NCBI RefSeq assembly: GCF_002102175.1
Contig: NZ_LQOX01000125.1
Span: 1 to 45,179, forward strand
Length of the DNA stretch: 45,179 bases
Source of the DNA: Mycobacterium gastri
Lineage (GTDB): Bacteria; Actinomycetota; Actinomycetes; Mycobacteriales; Mycobacteriaceae
Direction: 5' to 3'
Part shown: in pieces, positions 1 to 8,708 of the stretch
Numbering within the stretch: position 1 is the first letter of the stretch
How the letters are laid out: every line of letters starts with the position of its first letter
Notes under the pieces: model-generated
Seen by the model: only the letters and a program-made list of their open reading frames with translations
The model's database searches: none
What the model was told of the DNA's origin: nothing
Program-made: the position numbers and the translations under genes

Positions 1-73
1 CTTCATCTCCTGCACAGCACCGCTTCGGAAAGCTCTACCTACATCGAACTCCCTTCCACGCTCGGGACACACC

Positions 74-133
74 CGTCCGCGCACACTCGGCGCCGTCCGC
101 GCACGCTCGACGCCGTCCGCGCACACTCGATAC
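74..133. repeat. Three tandem 20-bp repeats
   Basis: Three consecutive 20-bp units begin CGTCCGCGCAC at 74, 94 and 114; units 1 and 2 differ at two positions, and the third diverges in its last bases. They lie in about 300 bases (1-299) where no convincing gene is visible, downstream of the decayed SDR. Role unknown. Confidence 0.7.
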
Positions 134-299
134 GGGGGCATGACACTCGACCCGGTGAGCACACCCGACCCACAAAAGTCGCGCCACCCATCCGGCGCCG
201 GACAGACCCCCATCGTTGCGCTCGAGGACTCGTCGCCACGTCCGACGGCTACCGCACCAGGCCGGGACCTGCTAGCCCAGCCGGTACTCCCCGGTCCGA

Positions 300-529
300 G
301 AGCCGTGATGTCAACCGCCCGCGGCGTGCCGGCCATCTCCGTGCCACCGCCGAGGCGCTCCAAGCCTTCGGTCAGCGTGATATCCGGTGCTATCGCGTTG
401 ACTCGGATGCAGTGCGGCGCCAGCTCCAGAGCCGCGGTATTGGTGTAGCTAATCACGCCGGCCTTGGCCGCCGCCTGTTACCACCGCGACGCGGCCGCTG
501 AGGAGAATGTCCGACGGGTCAATCGCCAT
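300..529 (-). pseudogene. Short-chain dehydrogenase/reductase remnant with internal deletion
   Basis: An ATG at 529 opens a reading frame with a classic SDR start: MAIDPSDILLSGRVAVVTGG, the beta1 strand and Rossmann glycines, then GQG. It stops four codons later. A different frame from about 475 carries the SDR centre and C-terminal half: AAAKAGVISYTNTAALELAP, the helix after the catalytic Tyr-x3-Lys, followed by IRVNAIAPDIT. About 130 codons between the two halves are missing, including the NNAG, Ser and Tyr segments. The sequence around 455-475 reads equally well as the end of VTGGGQG and as the start of GAAKAG, which suggests deletion between short direct repeats. The start lies 8 bases after the CoA-transferase stop, so it was the last gene of that operon. 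Similarity fades below about position 300. Confidence 0.8.
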
Positions 530-537
530 GGTGCGCT

Positions 538-2964
538 TCAGATTGCCGAGTAGATGGCCGGTGTCTGGCCGATCACGCCGCCGGCTTCCAATTCGGCGAT
601 CTCATCGGGCGACAGGCCCAGTTCGGTCAGTAACTCGCGATTGTGCTGTCCCAGCAGCGGCGCCGGCTCGGTGTGGAACCGGTACGGCCCGCCGGAGAAC
701 CGCATCGGCATGCTGCTGAGCCTAACCGGGCCATTCACCGGGTGATCGATAATCTCGAAAAAGCCGCGAGCGATTAGTTGCGCCAACTCCGGCTGCCGGT
801 GTGGCTGCATCACCTTGGCCACCGGCACACCGGCATTCCACAGCGTTGCGACGATCGCTTCCCCGCTTTGCCGCGCACACCATGTCGCCAGATGATCGTC
901 GATCACATCCTCATGGGCACGCCGGCCCCCGGCGGTCGCCAGCGCGGAGTCTGTTGCCCACGAGGGTGATCCGAGCGCGGTGCACAGATGGTGCCACTGG
1001 TCGTCGGTCGCCACCGCGATGGCCACCCAGCTGTCAAGGCGGCCGAACTCGTCGACGTCGGCGGTGCGGTAAAGGTTCTGCGGCACCGCCGTCGGCCCTC
1101 GGTTGCCCGCACGCTGCAGCACCGCGCCGTAAGCGGTGTATTCGATGAGCTGCTCGGCGGCGATGCTCAGTGCCGCATCCACCATCGCCGCCTCCACCAA
1201 CACGCCCTGGCCGGTGCGGCGACGGTGCTCGAGCGCCAGCAGCAACGCGCTGACCGCGTGCACGCCCGAATTTGGGTCGCCGACCGAATACGGCTCGAAC
1301 GGCAAAAGGTCGGGATAGCCGGTCAGCCAGCTGATTCCGGCCGCGGATTCGATGACGTAGGCGAATGCCGGATTGTCCCGCCACGGCCCGTCGAGGCCGA
1401 ACCCGGGCATGCGCAGCATCACCACATCGGGGCGAATCGACTGAATGGTCGCGAAATCCAGCCCCATCTGGTCTATTACCCGGGGCGTGAAATTCTCCGC
1501 GATCACATCACAGGTCGCGATGAGCCGATGCAGCACCTCTCGGCCGCGTGGGCTGCCCAGGTCCAGTGTGAGGTCCTTCTTGTTGGTGTTCAGTGCCGCG
1601 AAGATCGGCGACTTCTCCCACCACTGATCCTCGGTCACCGGGATGCCGGCGATCAGCCGCGTCCCGTCCGGGTGGCGGGTGGACTCGATATGGATGACCT
1701 CGGCGCCGAGCATGGCAAGGAAATGAGTGCAGCAGGGGCCGGCCCAAAAGGTCGTCATGTCGAGGACGCGAACACCACTGAGCGGCAACGATGTTGACGC
1801 ACCAATCGGCGCCGCCTTGGGCGCTGGGCGGGCGGACCGGTAACGCTCGCTATGTTCCCCCAGCCGCGGCGCGGGTGCCGGTTGGCGAAGCTGCACGGGC
1901 CACATCCGGTAAGGGTGACCCGGCTGCAGGAACCCGTCGCGGGGATTGCTCACGAAGGATCCACGTTCCCGGAAGTGTTCCAGCGATGCGATGTTGGCGC
2001 CGTTGGCCACCGGTGCGTTGGGAATGCGGAATGCCGTGGCGAGTTCCCGGATGTCGTCGACCGGGTGACTGCGTACCCACGCGTAGATCTCGTCGGCATG
2101 GACGTTGGCCTGTTCGGTGATCGACAGTGGTGACTCCTCGTCGATCCATTCGGAGTGGCCGACCATAGCGCACAGGTCGAACCATTGCTGAGCAGTCCCA
2201 CATCCGAGGTCCACCAAGCCGTCTTGCGCCTGCGCCACCCCCGGCACGGTGAGCTTGCGGGCGTCGCGCCAGGGCCGCCCGAGCATTTCGAAGTAGGTCA
2301 CGGGATAGTAGGTCAGACCGAGGATTTGTGTTTCCAGCATGGACAGGTCGATCAGTTGCCCTCCCCCACTGCTGATTTGGTGGTGACGGAACGCCAGGGT
2401 GGCAGCGCTCGCGTAGGCCCCGGCGAGGTATTCGCCGACCTGCCCGCCGACGAATACCGGCGCCCGGTCCGGGACGCCGCGTCCCAATCCGACTATGCCG
2501 CCCGACCACGCCTGCAACGTGAATTCGGTTGCGAGGCGGTCGCGCCAGGGACCGTCCAGTCCGAAGGAGGTGATCGAGGTGACGATGAGGTGGGGATGGC
2601 GGCGCTGCATCTCCTCGGGTCTGAAATGCTCGGCGACTCTTGAACCGCTCGACCACACCACCGCGTCGGCCGACGCCAGCAACGCGTTGACCAAGTCGAC
2701 GTCGGCCTCGCTGGCGGGATCGGCTACCACGCTGTGCTTGGCGCCATTCAGAAAACTGAACAACGCCCCGTCGGCGCCCGCCTCGACGACGGCTCCCGAA
2801 GCAGACCAGGAGCGCAACGGATCACCCTCTGGCGGTTCGACTTTGACGACGTCCGCGCCGCCGTCGGCCAGCAGTTTGGTGCAGTAGGCGCCGGCAATGC
2901 CGGTGGACAGCTCCACCACCATATAGCCGGCCAGTGGCGGCTCGGCTGCTGAGTTCGCCGTCAC
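538..2964 (-). CDS. Two-domain CaiB/BaiF (class III) CoA-transferase
   Basis: Predicted 808-residue enzyme that moves CoA between carboxylic acids, activating a substrate acid or recycling CoA. Two CoA-transferase III domains lie in tandem, roughly residues 10-390 and 405-785. Each has the N-terminal Rossmann-like motif (VVELSTGIAGAYCTKLLAD and VLDMTTFWAGPCCTHFLAML), the GADVVKVEPP or GAEVIHIEST strand and the FGLDGPWRD motif. The catalytic-Asp motif is intact in domain 1 (LIDLSM, Asp about 206) but reads LVEAAM in domain 2. Start: the GTG at 2964 overlaps the upstream crotonase stop (TAGTG), implying coupling. The open frame continues 148 codons upstream, but that stretch is antisense-like shadow of the crotonase. 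Two-domain members occur in mycobacteria (Rv1866-like, from memory). The substrate is unknown. Confidence 0.88.
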   Translation of the reverse strand: MTANSAAEPPLAGYMVVELSTGIAGAYCTKLLADGGADVVKVEPPEGDPLRSWSASGAVVEAGADGALFSFLNGAKHSVVADPASEADVDLVNALLASADAVVWSSGSRVAEHFRPEEMQRRHPHLIVTSITSFGLDGPWRDRLATEFTLQAWSGGIVGLGRGVPDRAPVFVGGQVGEYLAGAYASAATLAFRHHQISSGGGQLIDLSMLETQILGLTYYPVTYFEMLGRPWRDARKLTVPGVAQAQDGLVDLGCGTAQQWFDLCAMVGHSEWIDEESPLSITEQANVHADEIYAWVRSHPVDDIRELATAFRIPNAPVANGANIASLEHFRERGSFVSNPRDGFLQPGHPYRMWPVQLRQPAPAPRLGEHSERYRSARPAPKAAPIGASTSLPLSGVRVLDMTTFWAGPCCTHFLAMLGAEVIHIESTRHPDGTRLIAGIPVTEDQWWEKSPIFAALNTNKKDLTLDLGSPRGREVLHRLIATCDVIAENFTPRVIDQMGLDFATIQSIRPDVVMLRMPGFGLDGPWRDNPAFAYVIESAAGISWLTGYPDLLPFEPYSVGDPNSGVHAVSALLLALEHRRRTGQGVLVEAAMVDAALSIAAEQLIEYTAYGAVLQRAGNRGPTAVPQNLYRTADVDEFGRLDSWVAIAVATDDQWHHLCTALGSPSWATDSALATAGGRRAHEDVIDDHLATWCARQSGEAIVATLWNAGVPVAKVMQPHRQPELAQLIARGFFEIIDHPVNGPVRLSSMPMRFSGGPYRFHTEPAPLLGQHNRELLTELGLSPDEIAELEAGGVIGQTPAIYSAI

Positions 2965-3932
2965 TAACCCTTCTTCTTCTTCCGGTCGGGGCGATCCTTC
3001 TTGCTCAGACGCCATTCCGGGGGAAGCCGGCTGTCGTAGTCTTTGACCGCGGCTCCCAGACCCTGCTCGATGGCGTCGTCGAGCATCAGGTCGTCGGAGT
3101 CGGCCCGCACGCCGCTGCCCATCGATTCGAAGAAACCGCTGAGCAGGCTGCCCATATACTCGCCCTGAAACTGCTTCATGATTTCGAAGAACACCTTCTG
3201 CATGAAAACGGTGTCGTTGGGCCGGTTGCGCGCACACGCCAACGCGTACTTCGCCACCTCGGCTTCGAGTTGGTCGCGGGGCACCACGCTGTTGAGGAAG
3301 TTGCAGTCGTACATCTCCGCGGCGGTGAAAGCCCGTCCGGTGAACACCATCTCCTGAAACTTCCGGATGCCCATGGTCTGCGCCCACCACCACATCCGCG
3401 GACCCCACCCGTAGTACCGAAACGACGGATGCCCGAAGAGCGCATCGTCGCTGGAGATCACCAAATCAGCGTCGGCGGCCTGATAGAAGTGCCAGCCGTA
3501 GCAGTAGCCCTTCACCTCCAGAATGCTGATCTTCTTGAAATCCTGCAGGCCGCGGATCCCCGAGTTCGGGTTGGCATACCATTGGCTCACCGACGCGCCG
3601 TGACGGAACGTACCGATGGGTGGGTATTTGACTTCGTCTGCGCCGATGCGGAATTCGGCAAGCCGCCGACCTTGATCGGCCGAGTCCATGACGTCCATGA
3701 ATTCCTCGAGATCGGCACCCGAACCGAGGTCCTCCCCGGCACCGCGAATCACCAACACCTTGACGTCATCATCGATGCTCGCGCGATGCAGCAAGTCGGC
3801 GTAGCGCAGCCGGGCGGCGATCGTTGGCGCGTTGAGGTGGCCTGGGCGGTCGAACGTGATGGTGGCGATGCGGTTTTTGGAATCCTTCTCGTACCGGATG
3901 ACCTTCTCCACCGGTGGATCCGATTCAGCCAT
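2964..3932 (-). CDS. Enoyl-CoA hydratase/isomerase family protein (crotonase fold), long form
   Basis: 322 residues, longer than the usual 255-280, with a basic Lys-rich tail (KKDRPDRKKKKG). The N-terminal half has crotonase features: ATITFDRPGHLNAP, then VLVIRGAGEDLGSGADLEEF (oxyanion loop), and later ILEVKGYCYGWHFYQAADADLVISSDDALFGHP, the second oxyanion segment and core strand. It probably acts on an acyl-CoA made by the adjacent CoA-transferase; hydratase, isomerase or C-C hydrolase activity cannot be separated from sequence. The chosen ATG (3932) follows the upstream stop by 2 bases; a GTG at 3947 is an alternative. The stop overlaps the CoA-transferase start. Confidence 0.85.
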   Translation of the reverse strand: MAESDPPVEKVIRYEKDSKNRIATITFDRPGHLNAPTIAARLRYADLLHRASIDDDVKVLVIRGAGEDLGSGADLEEFMDVMDSADQGRRLAEFRIGADEVKYPPIGTFRHGASVSQWYANPNSGIRGLQDFKKISILEVKGYCYGWHFYQAADADLVISSDDALFGHPSFRYYGWGPRMWWWAQTMGIRKFQEMVFTGRAFTAAEMYDCNFLNSVVPRDQLEAEVAKYALACARNRPNDTVFMQKVFFEIMKQFQGEYMGSLLSGFFESMGSGVRADSDDLMLDDAIEQGLGAAVKDYDSRLPPEWRLSKKDRPDRKKKKG

Positions 3933-3934
3933 GG

Positions 3935-5044
3935 CTATGCCCGCCACATCGGGCAGGAGGTCAGAACTTCGGGCCCGTCGGCGGTGATCAGCACGGCTTC
4001 ACGGCCGAATACCGCGCCGATCCCTCGTTCCCAGACGTATCCCGTCACGGCAAGAACCATTCCCGGCTCCAATCGTTCATCGGCTGCTGTCCGCGGTAGC
4101 TGTGATGAAATTACCGGCGGGTCGAAGCCCATGCCCAGGCCTCGCGCCACCGGCATCGGCGGGTCCGGCTCACCCGACGCGGCGTAAGCCACCAACAGCT
4201 CGCCGGCCCGGGCATCCGGTTGACATGCCGCAATCAGCTTCTGCCACAGGGCCTCCCAGCGCCGGTAAAGAGGCGCGGCGCCGCCGGCCGGCCAGGTCCG
4301 GCCCACCTCGCCGATGTAACCGTCGGCCAGCACCCCGGCCGAGAAGGCTACCAAGTCGCCATCCTGCACGCGACCGTCACCGTCGACAAGTCGCCACGGG
4401 TGATCGCGCGACGTCACCCACACGACGTCCTGATTCGACGGCGTACTCACTCCGCCGGCGGCCAGGGCTTCCAGCAGCACTCCGGCCAAGAGCTGTTCGC
4501 TGACCCCGGGCCGCAGCTCGGCGACGGCTGCGGCCAACCCCGATTCGGCCACCGCAATGGCGTGCCGTAGCGCGGCAACCTCCTGGTCGGTCTTGATCCG
4601 CCGGGCCGCACGCATGGCGAGTTCCCCGTCCACCAGCTCGGCGTTGGGAAAGGCCGTCGGCAGCAGTTGCGCGAAAACCGGTGACAGCGCATCGGTGCCG
4701 ACGCGCCGGGCGGTCGCGGCGCCCTCGATGCGCTGCAGCACCGCAATGGTATTCAGCGGATTCCAGGAGATCCCATACAGGTTTTCGTGCGGGATATCGT
4801 CGGGGACGCCTTCGTCCCAGGTGCTGAGCAGATGAACGGCGCCGGTGGCGCGCACCAGCACGCAGGTCGGGCCGAACGGGCGGGTCCCGGCGACCCACAG
4901 TTGCGGTGTGCCCGAGACGTAACGGACATTGGCCTGCCGCCCGAGGACCAGGATGTCGAGGTCGTGCGCGGCCATCTGCTCCAGCGCCCGTTGGCGACGT
5001 CCCAAGCGCAACGCCCGATCGTCGGGCAGAACTTCAGTCGACAT
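3935..5044 (-). CDS. M24-fold (creatinase/aminopeptidase P) protein with degenerate metal site
   Basis: 369 residues. Residues 1-150 form a creatinase-type N-terminal domain (LVLGRQANVRYVSGTPQLWVAGTRPFG); residues 155-369 form a pita-bread M24 domain. Compared with the intact paralogue just upstream in the operon, the metal ligands are replaced: the first Asp segment reads AFSAGV, the second GEVGRT instead of SDFGRT, the His motif reads ARGLGMG instead of GHGIG, and the LEP Glu segment reads VTGYVW. It therefore probably lacks metallopeptidase activity and may be a binding subunit of the neighbouring M24 protein. The start ATG overlaps the upstream stop by 11 bases. A metal-independent hydrolase, as creatinase itself is, remains possible. 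Confidence 0.85.
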   Translation of the reverse strand: MSTEVLPDDRALRLGRRQRALEQMAAHDLDILVLGRQANVRYVSGTPQLWVAGTRPFGPTCVLVRATGAVHLLSTWDEGVPDDIPHENLYGISWNPLNTIAVLQRIEGAATARRVGTDALSPVFAQLLPTAFPNAELVDGELAMRAARRIKTDQEVAALRHAIAVAESGLAAAVAELRPGVSEQLLAGVLLEALAAGGVSTPSNQDVVWVTSRDHPWRLVDGDGRVQDGDLVAFSAGVLADGYIGEVGRTWPAGGAAPLYRRWEALWQKLIAACQPDARAGELLVAYAASGEPDPPMPVARGLGMGFDPPVISSQLPRTAADERLEPGMVLAVTGYVWERGIGAVFGREAVLITADGPEVLTSCPMWRA

Positions 5045-6254
5045 AAGGGTCGTAGGGGTAGTCGGTCAATCGTGCCGAGCCTTCCTCGGTGATCACCAGC
5101 ACCTCTTCGCTGCGGTAGCCGCCGGTGCCGTCCTCCCACACCACCGGCTCCAAGACCAGCACCATACCGGGTTGCAGGACAAAGCTTTCGTCGAACTCGT
5201 CGCCGAGATCGGTTCCGATCATGGGCATTTCGGCGGCGTTGACGCCGATGCCATGCCCCAGGTAGAAGTGCGGCAGCCAGGGCCTGGTGCCGCCGTTGGC
5301 GTCCGTCGCAGCCCGGCCCAGTTCGGCGGCGGTGACTCCGGCGCGGGCCACACCCACCACCGCGGCCATGATCTCGCGCCATCTGTCGAACTGCGCCTGC
5401 TGCCGCGGCGCCGGGTCACTCCCGACGATCCAGGTCCGCCCGAAGTCTGAGCAATAACCCCGGTAGGTGATGCTGACGTCGGTCCACAACACGTCGCCCG
5501 CGCGCAGCTCCCGCTCGGTGGTGAGCAGCGGTAGCGCCAGATCTCCGTGAGTGGTCCACACTCCCTCGGCCCTACTCTGCGGCATCACCTGCCAAATCGG
5601 TTCGAGCATGCTGGCGGTGGCGCCCAATTCGAAGGCCCGGCGCAGAAACTTCGCGGACAAATCGATTTGGCGTACGCCAGGCGCCAGCGCGCGATGGACT
5701 TCGACCATCGCCTCGTCGGTGATCCGGACGGCGGCGCGAATGCATGCCAATTCGTCTGCAGTCTTGATCACCTTGGCGGCGCTGACGATGGCGCTCGCAT
5801 CCTCAGGAGGACCATTGGGAAACAACATATTCCGGGCTCGCGACATGGCGCCGGTCAGCTCGTCCACCGCTATCGTCGAGCGGCTGGGAATCAGGCCGGC
5901 CAGCTGGCGAGCGAAAAGCTCGACGCCTTCGTCGAATTCAAGATAGACCGGCCCGTGCAGGTGATCGGCCGGCAACTCCGACTCGTGCGAAGCGCCGGCA
6001 CGGTAGGGCAGAAACAGATGCGGCCACTCGTCGTCGACGAGCACCACCGCCACCGGCCGTTCGACGTAGGACAATCCGGCGTCCCCCAGGGGCCAACTGG
6101 TTCCGGTGGCGTAGACGACGGCGCTGTTGCCGAGCAGGATCATCGCGTCCACCCCACGTTCGGCCATCGCCGTGCGCAGCCGGGCCCCGGTTTCCCGGCG
6201 CATCCGGGTCAGATCCGGGGTGTCGGGAATCAGCGGCCGCGTGAGCGTCGTCAC
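5034..6254 (-). CDS. M24 family metallopeptidase-like protein (Xaa-Pro aminopeptidase/creatinase type)
   Basis: 406 residues: N-terminal creatinase domain (about 20-165, with MILLGNSAVVYATGTSWPLGD) and catalytic M24 domain. All five dinuclear-metal ligands are visible: the Asp pair in WTDVSITYRGYCSDFGRTW, His in YLGHGIGV, Glu in VLEPVVWED and Glu in YRSEEVLVI. The family includes Xaa-Pro peptidases, creatinase and dimethylpropiothetin-type hydrolases, so in a catabolic operon the substrate need not be a peptide. The GTG start at 6254 lies 2 bases after the amidohydrolase stop; the open frame upstream of it is shadow. Cytoplasmic; no signal peptide. Confidence 0.87.
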   Translation of the reverse strand: MTTLTRPLIPDTPDLTRMRRETGARLRTAMAERGVDAMILLGNSAVVYATGTSWPLGDAGLSYVERPVAVVLVDDEWPHLFLPYRAGASHESELPADHLHGPVYLEFDEGVELFARQLAGLIPSRSTIAVDELTGAMSRARNMLFPNGPPEDASAIVSAAKVIKTADELACIRAAVRITDEAMVEVHRALAPGVRQIDLSAKFLRRAFELGATASMLEPIWQVMPQSRAEGVWTTHGDLALPLLTTERELRAGDVLWTDVSITYRGYCSDFGRTWIVGSDPAPRQQAQFDRWREIMAAVVGVARAGVTAAELGRAATDANGGTRPWLPHFYLGHGIGVNAAEMPMIGTDLGDEFDESFVLQPGMVLVLEPVVWEDGTGGYRSEEVLVITEEGSARLTDYPYDPYVD

Positions 6255-6256
6255 CG

Positions 6257-7429
6257 TTACAGGCCCAGGAATTCGGTGATGTTGCCGCTGACGATCCGCG
6301 CCGCGTTCGCCGGTCCGACGGCTTGCACCACGGCAGCCAATGATTTCTCGGAATAGCCGTAGGTGCTTTCGTTGTGCGGATAATCCGACGACCACATGAC
6401 CTTGTCGATGCCGATCCGGTCGATCAGCTCCAGCCCCAGCGGGTCGACCATGAACGAGGCGCTCATGTGCCGGTCCCAGTAATAACGGATGTCGTGCTCC
6501 AGCGGCCGGTTGAACATGTGCCGGTAGGACGCCACCAGGTGCTCGGCATCTTGCAGGGCCCACGGTACCCAGGCGATGCCGCCTTCGAACCAGCCGATCC
6601 GCAACCCCGGATGCCGGTCGAGGATGCCGCCGAAGATGTACTTGGAGAACGTTTCCCGGAACCCGTCGACGTTGATCATCATCCCGACGACCACGCTGTT
6701 GAACTCGCACGGACTCTTCGGCGGAGTCTCCCCGATGTGGTGGCTGATCGGAACACCGGAGGCCTCGATCTCGCCCCACACCGCACTCATCGAGGTGCTG
6801 GCATAGTCGATCGGGTTGCCGTCGTCGTCCTTGCCCGGGTTGAGCGGCATCAGAAACGTCCTGAGCCCCAACGATTTCAGCTCAGTCAGAGTGCGCCGTG
6901 TTCCTTCCGGATCCCACCAGTTGATCAGTCCGGCGCCGTAGAAATGCCCAGCCGAGCGTTCCTGTAGATCCGCGATGTACTCGTTGTAGATGCGGAACGC
7001 CAGCTCGCGAAGATGCTTGTCCGGGTAGTGGAATAGCGCCAGGACGGCGTTGGGGAACGCGAGCTCCTTGTCGACGCCGTCGTCACGCAGCTCTTGAATC
7101 CGGGCCTCGATGTTGGTGCTGGCCGCACCCGGCAGGTCGTCGTACTGCATGAGCACCGCGCTGAAGTCGCCCGGCAGGAACGATTGGCCCCTGCGCCCCA
7201 CCTGATACGCGCCGTCCTCGTACCAGATGCGCGGTGCCTTGTCCTTCAGGTCATCCGGGAAACGCTCGTAGAAGATATCTGCGGCCAGGGAAACATGATT
7301 GTCCGCAGAGAAGACCACGGTGCCTTCCGGCAGACCGGGATCGGTGCCCGCGGCATGGCCGCGCCGGTCTTTCGGTGCGCCAAAGCCTTCGCGCGGATAC
7401 AGCGAGAGCGTGCTGGGTCGAGCCGACAT
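6257..7429 (-). CDS. Amidohydrolase-2 family metal-dependent hydrolase/decarboxylase
   Basis: 390 residues of the amidohydrolase_2 (ACMSD-like) TIM barrel. Visible metal and active-site segments are SADNHVS near the N-terminus, VPISHHIGET in the middle, IGWFEGGIAWVP, and the C-terminal catalytic WSSDYPHNEST. Members hydrolyse or decarboxylate cyclic and aromatic acids. The ATG at 7429 is chosen because a GGAGGAT Shine-Dalgarno sequence sits 7 bases upstream. An in-frame GTG at 7465 overlaps the P450 stop and would add 12 residues. Its place between the P450 and the CoA-linked enzymes suggests it acts on an oxygenated ring or side chain (inference). Confidence 0.87.
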   Translation of the reverse strand: MSARPSTLSLYPREGFGAPKDRRGHAAGTDPGLPEGTVVFSADNHVSLAADIFYERFPDDLKDKAPRIWYEDGAYQVGRRGQSFLPGDFSAVLMQYDDLPGAASTNIEARIQELRDDGVDKELAFPNAVLALFHYPDKHLRELAFRIYNEYIADLQERSAGHFYGAGLINWWDPEGTRRTLTELKSLGLRTFLMPLNPGKDDDGNPIDYASTSMSAVWGEIEASGVPISHHIGETPPKSPCEFNSVVVGMMINVDGFRETFSKYIFGGILDRHPGLRIGWFEGGIAWVPWALQDAEHLVASYRHMFNRPLEHDIRYYWDRHMSASFMVDPLGLELIDRIGIDKVMWSSDYPHNESTYGYSEKSLAAVVQAVGPANAARIVSGNITEFLGL

Positions 7430-7461
7430 CCTTGATCCTCCATTCGGGTCGGCGGTAGTGG

Positions 7462-8706
7462 TCACCAGGTCACCGGCAGTTCGTAGACGCCGTAGGCGAG
7501 CCGGTCGTGTTTGAAAGGGACGTCTTCGACGGGGATGGCCAGCGCCAGTGTGGGAATGCGGCGCAACAGCGTTCGGTAGACGATCTGCAATTCCGCGCGT
7601 GCCAGCTGCTGGCCCACGCACTGATGCCTGCCGTACCCGAACGCCACGTTGCGGTCGGCCCCCGAGCGGTGCAGATACAACCGGTCCGGTTCGGTGAACG
7701 CGTCCGGATCCCAATTCGCCGGCGCCAGGTCGATGATGATGCCCTCACCGGCGCGGATGGTTTCGCCGGCGATGTGGATGTCTTCGAGCGCCACCCGGCG
7801 CTGACCGTTCTGGATGATGCTGAGATAGCGCAGCAACTCCTCGACCGCGTTGCCGACGACCTTCGGGTCGTCCGCGTCGCGCAGGATCGCCGCCTGCTCC
7901 GGATGTTCCAGCAGAGCAAGCACACCGAGGCCGATCATGTTCGCGGTGGTTTCGTGCCCGGCGATCAGCAGACCGGTGGCCAACTGCGCGGCTTCCTTGA
8001 CGCTGAGCTCACCGGCCTTGACCCGTTCGGCAAGATCGGACACCGCGTCTTGGGCCGGACTTTCTATTTTCAACTCGACCAGCCGGGCCAGGTACTTGTG
8101 CAGGCTCATCGCGCCCTTGACGGTGTCCTCGCCGGTGGCATACCGGGCCAGCCCCACCGTCGCGTGATGCTGGAACATCTCCGCGTCCTCGTAGGGCACC
8201 CCCAGCAGCTGGCTGATCACCAGCGACGGCATCGGCAAGGCCAGTGCCGCGACGAGATCGGCCGGCTTGGTTCCGGCCAGCATCGTGTCGATATGGTCGT
8301 CGGTGATCTGCTGGATGGTCGGGCGCAGCCCCTCAACCCTCTTGAACGTGAACGGCTTTGACAGCATCCGCCGGAACCGGGTGTGCTCTTCGCCGTCGGC
8401 GGTGAACACCGATCTGGGCCGTTTGTGGACCGTCGACAACATGCCCGCGTTCCAGTGCGGAAAGCCGGGAAGCCGGTCATCGACGCTGACCCGCGAATCC
8501 GAAAAGAGTTCGCGCACTTGCTCGTAGCCCGTGATGAGCCACGGAGTGCTGCCGTCCCAGATCCGCACCCGCGACAGCGGCCCGGCTTTGGCCAGCGCCA
8601 TCACGTCCGGCGGCGGCGCGAACGGGCACCGCGCGGCCCTGGCCATCGGATAGTCGGGGATCTCCGCGGCCGACTCCGGGGTACTGCTTGCGAGTGTGTC
8701 CGACAC
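7462..8706 (-). CDS. Cytochrome P450
   Basis: 414 residues, normal for soluble bacterial P450s. The I-helix oxygen-activation motif is LIAGHETTANM, the K-helix ExxR is EELLR, and the haem-binding loop is FGYGRHQCVGQQLAR with the ligand Cys at about 363. It presumably hydroxylates the substrate of this operon, with electrons from the ferredoxin encoded immediately upstream. The start is GTG 8706, which has GAGGAG 5 bases upstream; GTG 8712 would overlap the ferredoxin stop as GTGA but lacks useful ribosome-binding spacing. The CYP family cannot be assigned by eye. Confidence 0.93.
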   Translation of the reverse strand: MSDTLASSTPESAAEIPDYPMARAARCPFAPPPDVMALAKAGPLSRVRIWDGSTPWLITGYEQVRELFSDSRVSVDDRLPGFPHWNAGMLSTVHKRPRSVFTADGEEHTRFRRMLSKPFTFKRVEGLRPTIQQITDDHIDTMLAGTKPADLVAALALPMPSLVISQLLGVPYEDAEMFQHHATVGLARYATGEDTVKGAMSLHKYLARLVELKIESPAQDAVSDLAERVKAGELSVKEAAQLATGLLIAGHETTANMIGLGVLALLEHPEQAAILRDADDPKVVGNAVEELLRYLSIIQNGQRRVALEDIHIAGETIRAGEGIIIDLAPANWDPDAFTEPDRLYLHRSGADRNVAFGYGRHQCVGQQLARAELQIVYRTLLRRIPTLALAIPVEDVPFKHDRLAYGVYELPVTW

Positions 8707-8708
8707 CG

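Noticed and set aside
140..448. 102-codon plus-strand frame in the first 500 bases
   Set aside because: It is antisense to the recognisable SDR remnant and has no protein-like pattern.
2965..3408. 148-codon N-terminal extension of the CoA-transferase frame
   Set aside because: The extension is Arg/Gly-rich shadow of the crotonase; the family N-terminus starts just after GTG 2964, which overlaps the upstream stop.
2934..4187. 417-codon plus-strand open frame opposite the crotonase
   Set aside because: Composition is that of an antisense shadow; the minus strand carries crotonase motifs and operon overlaps.
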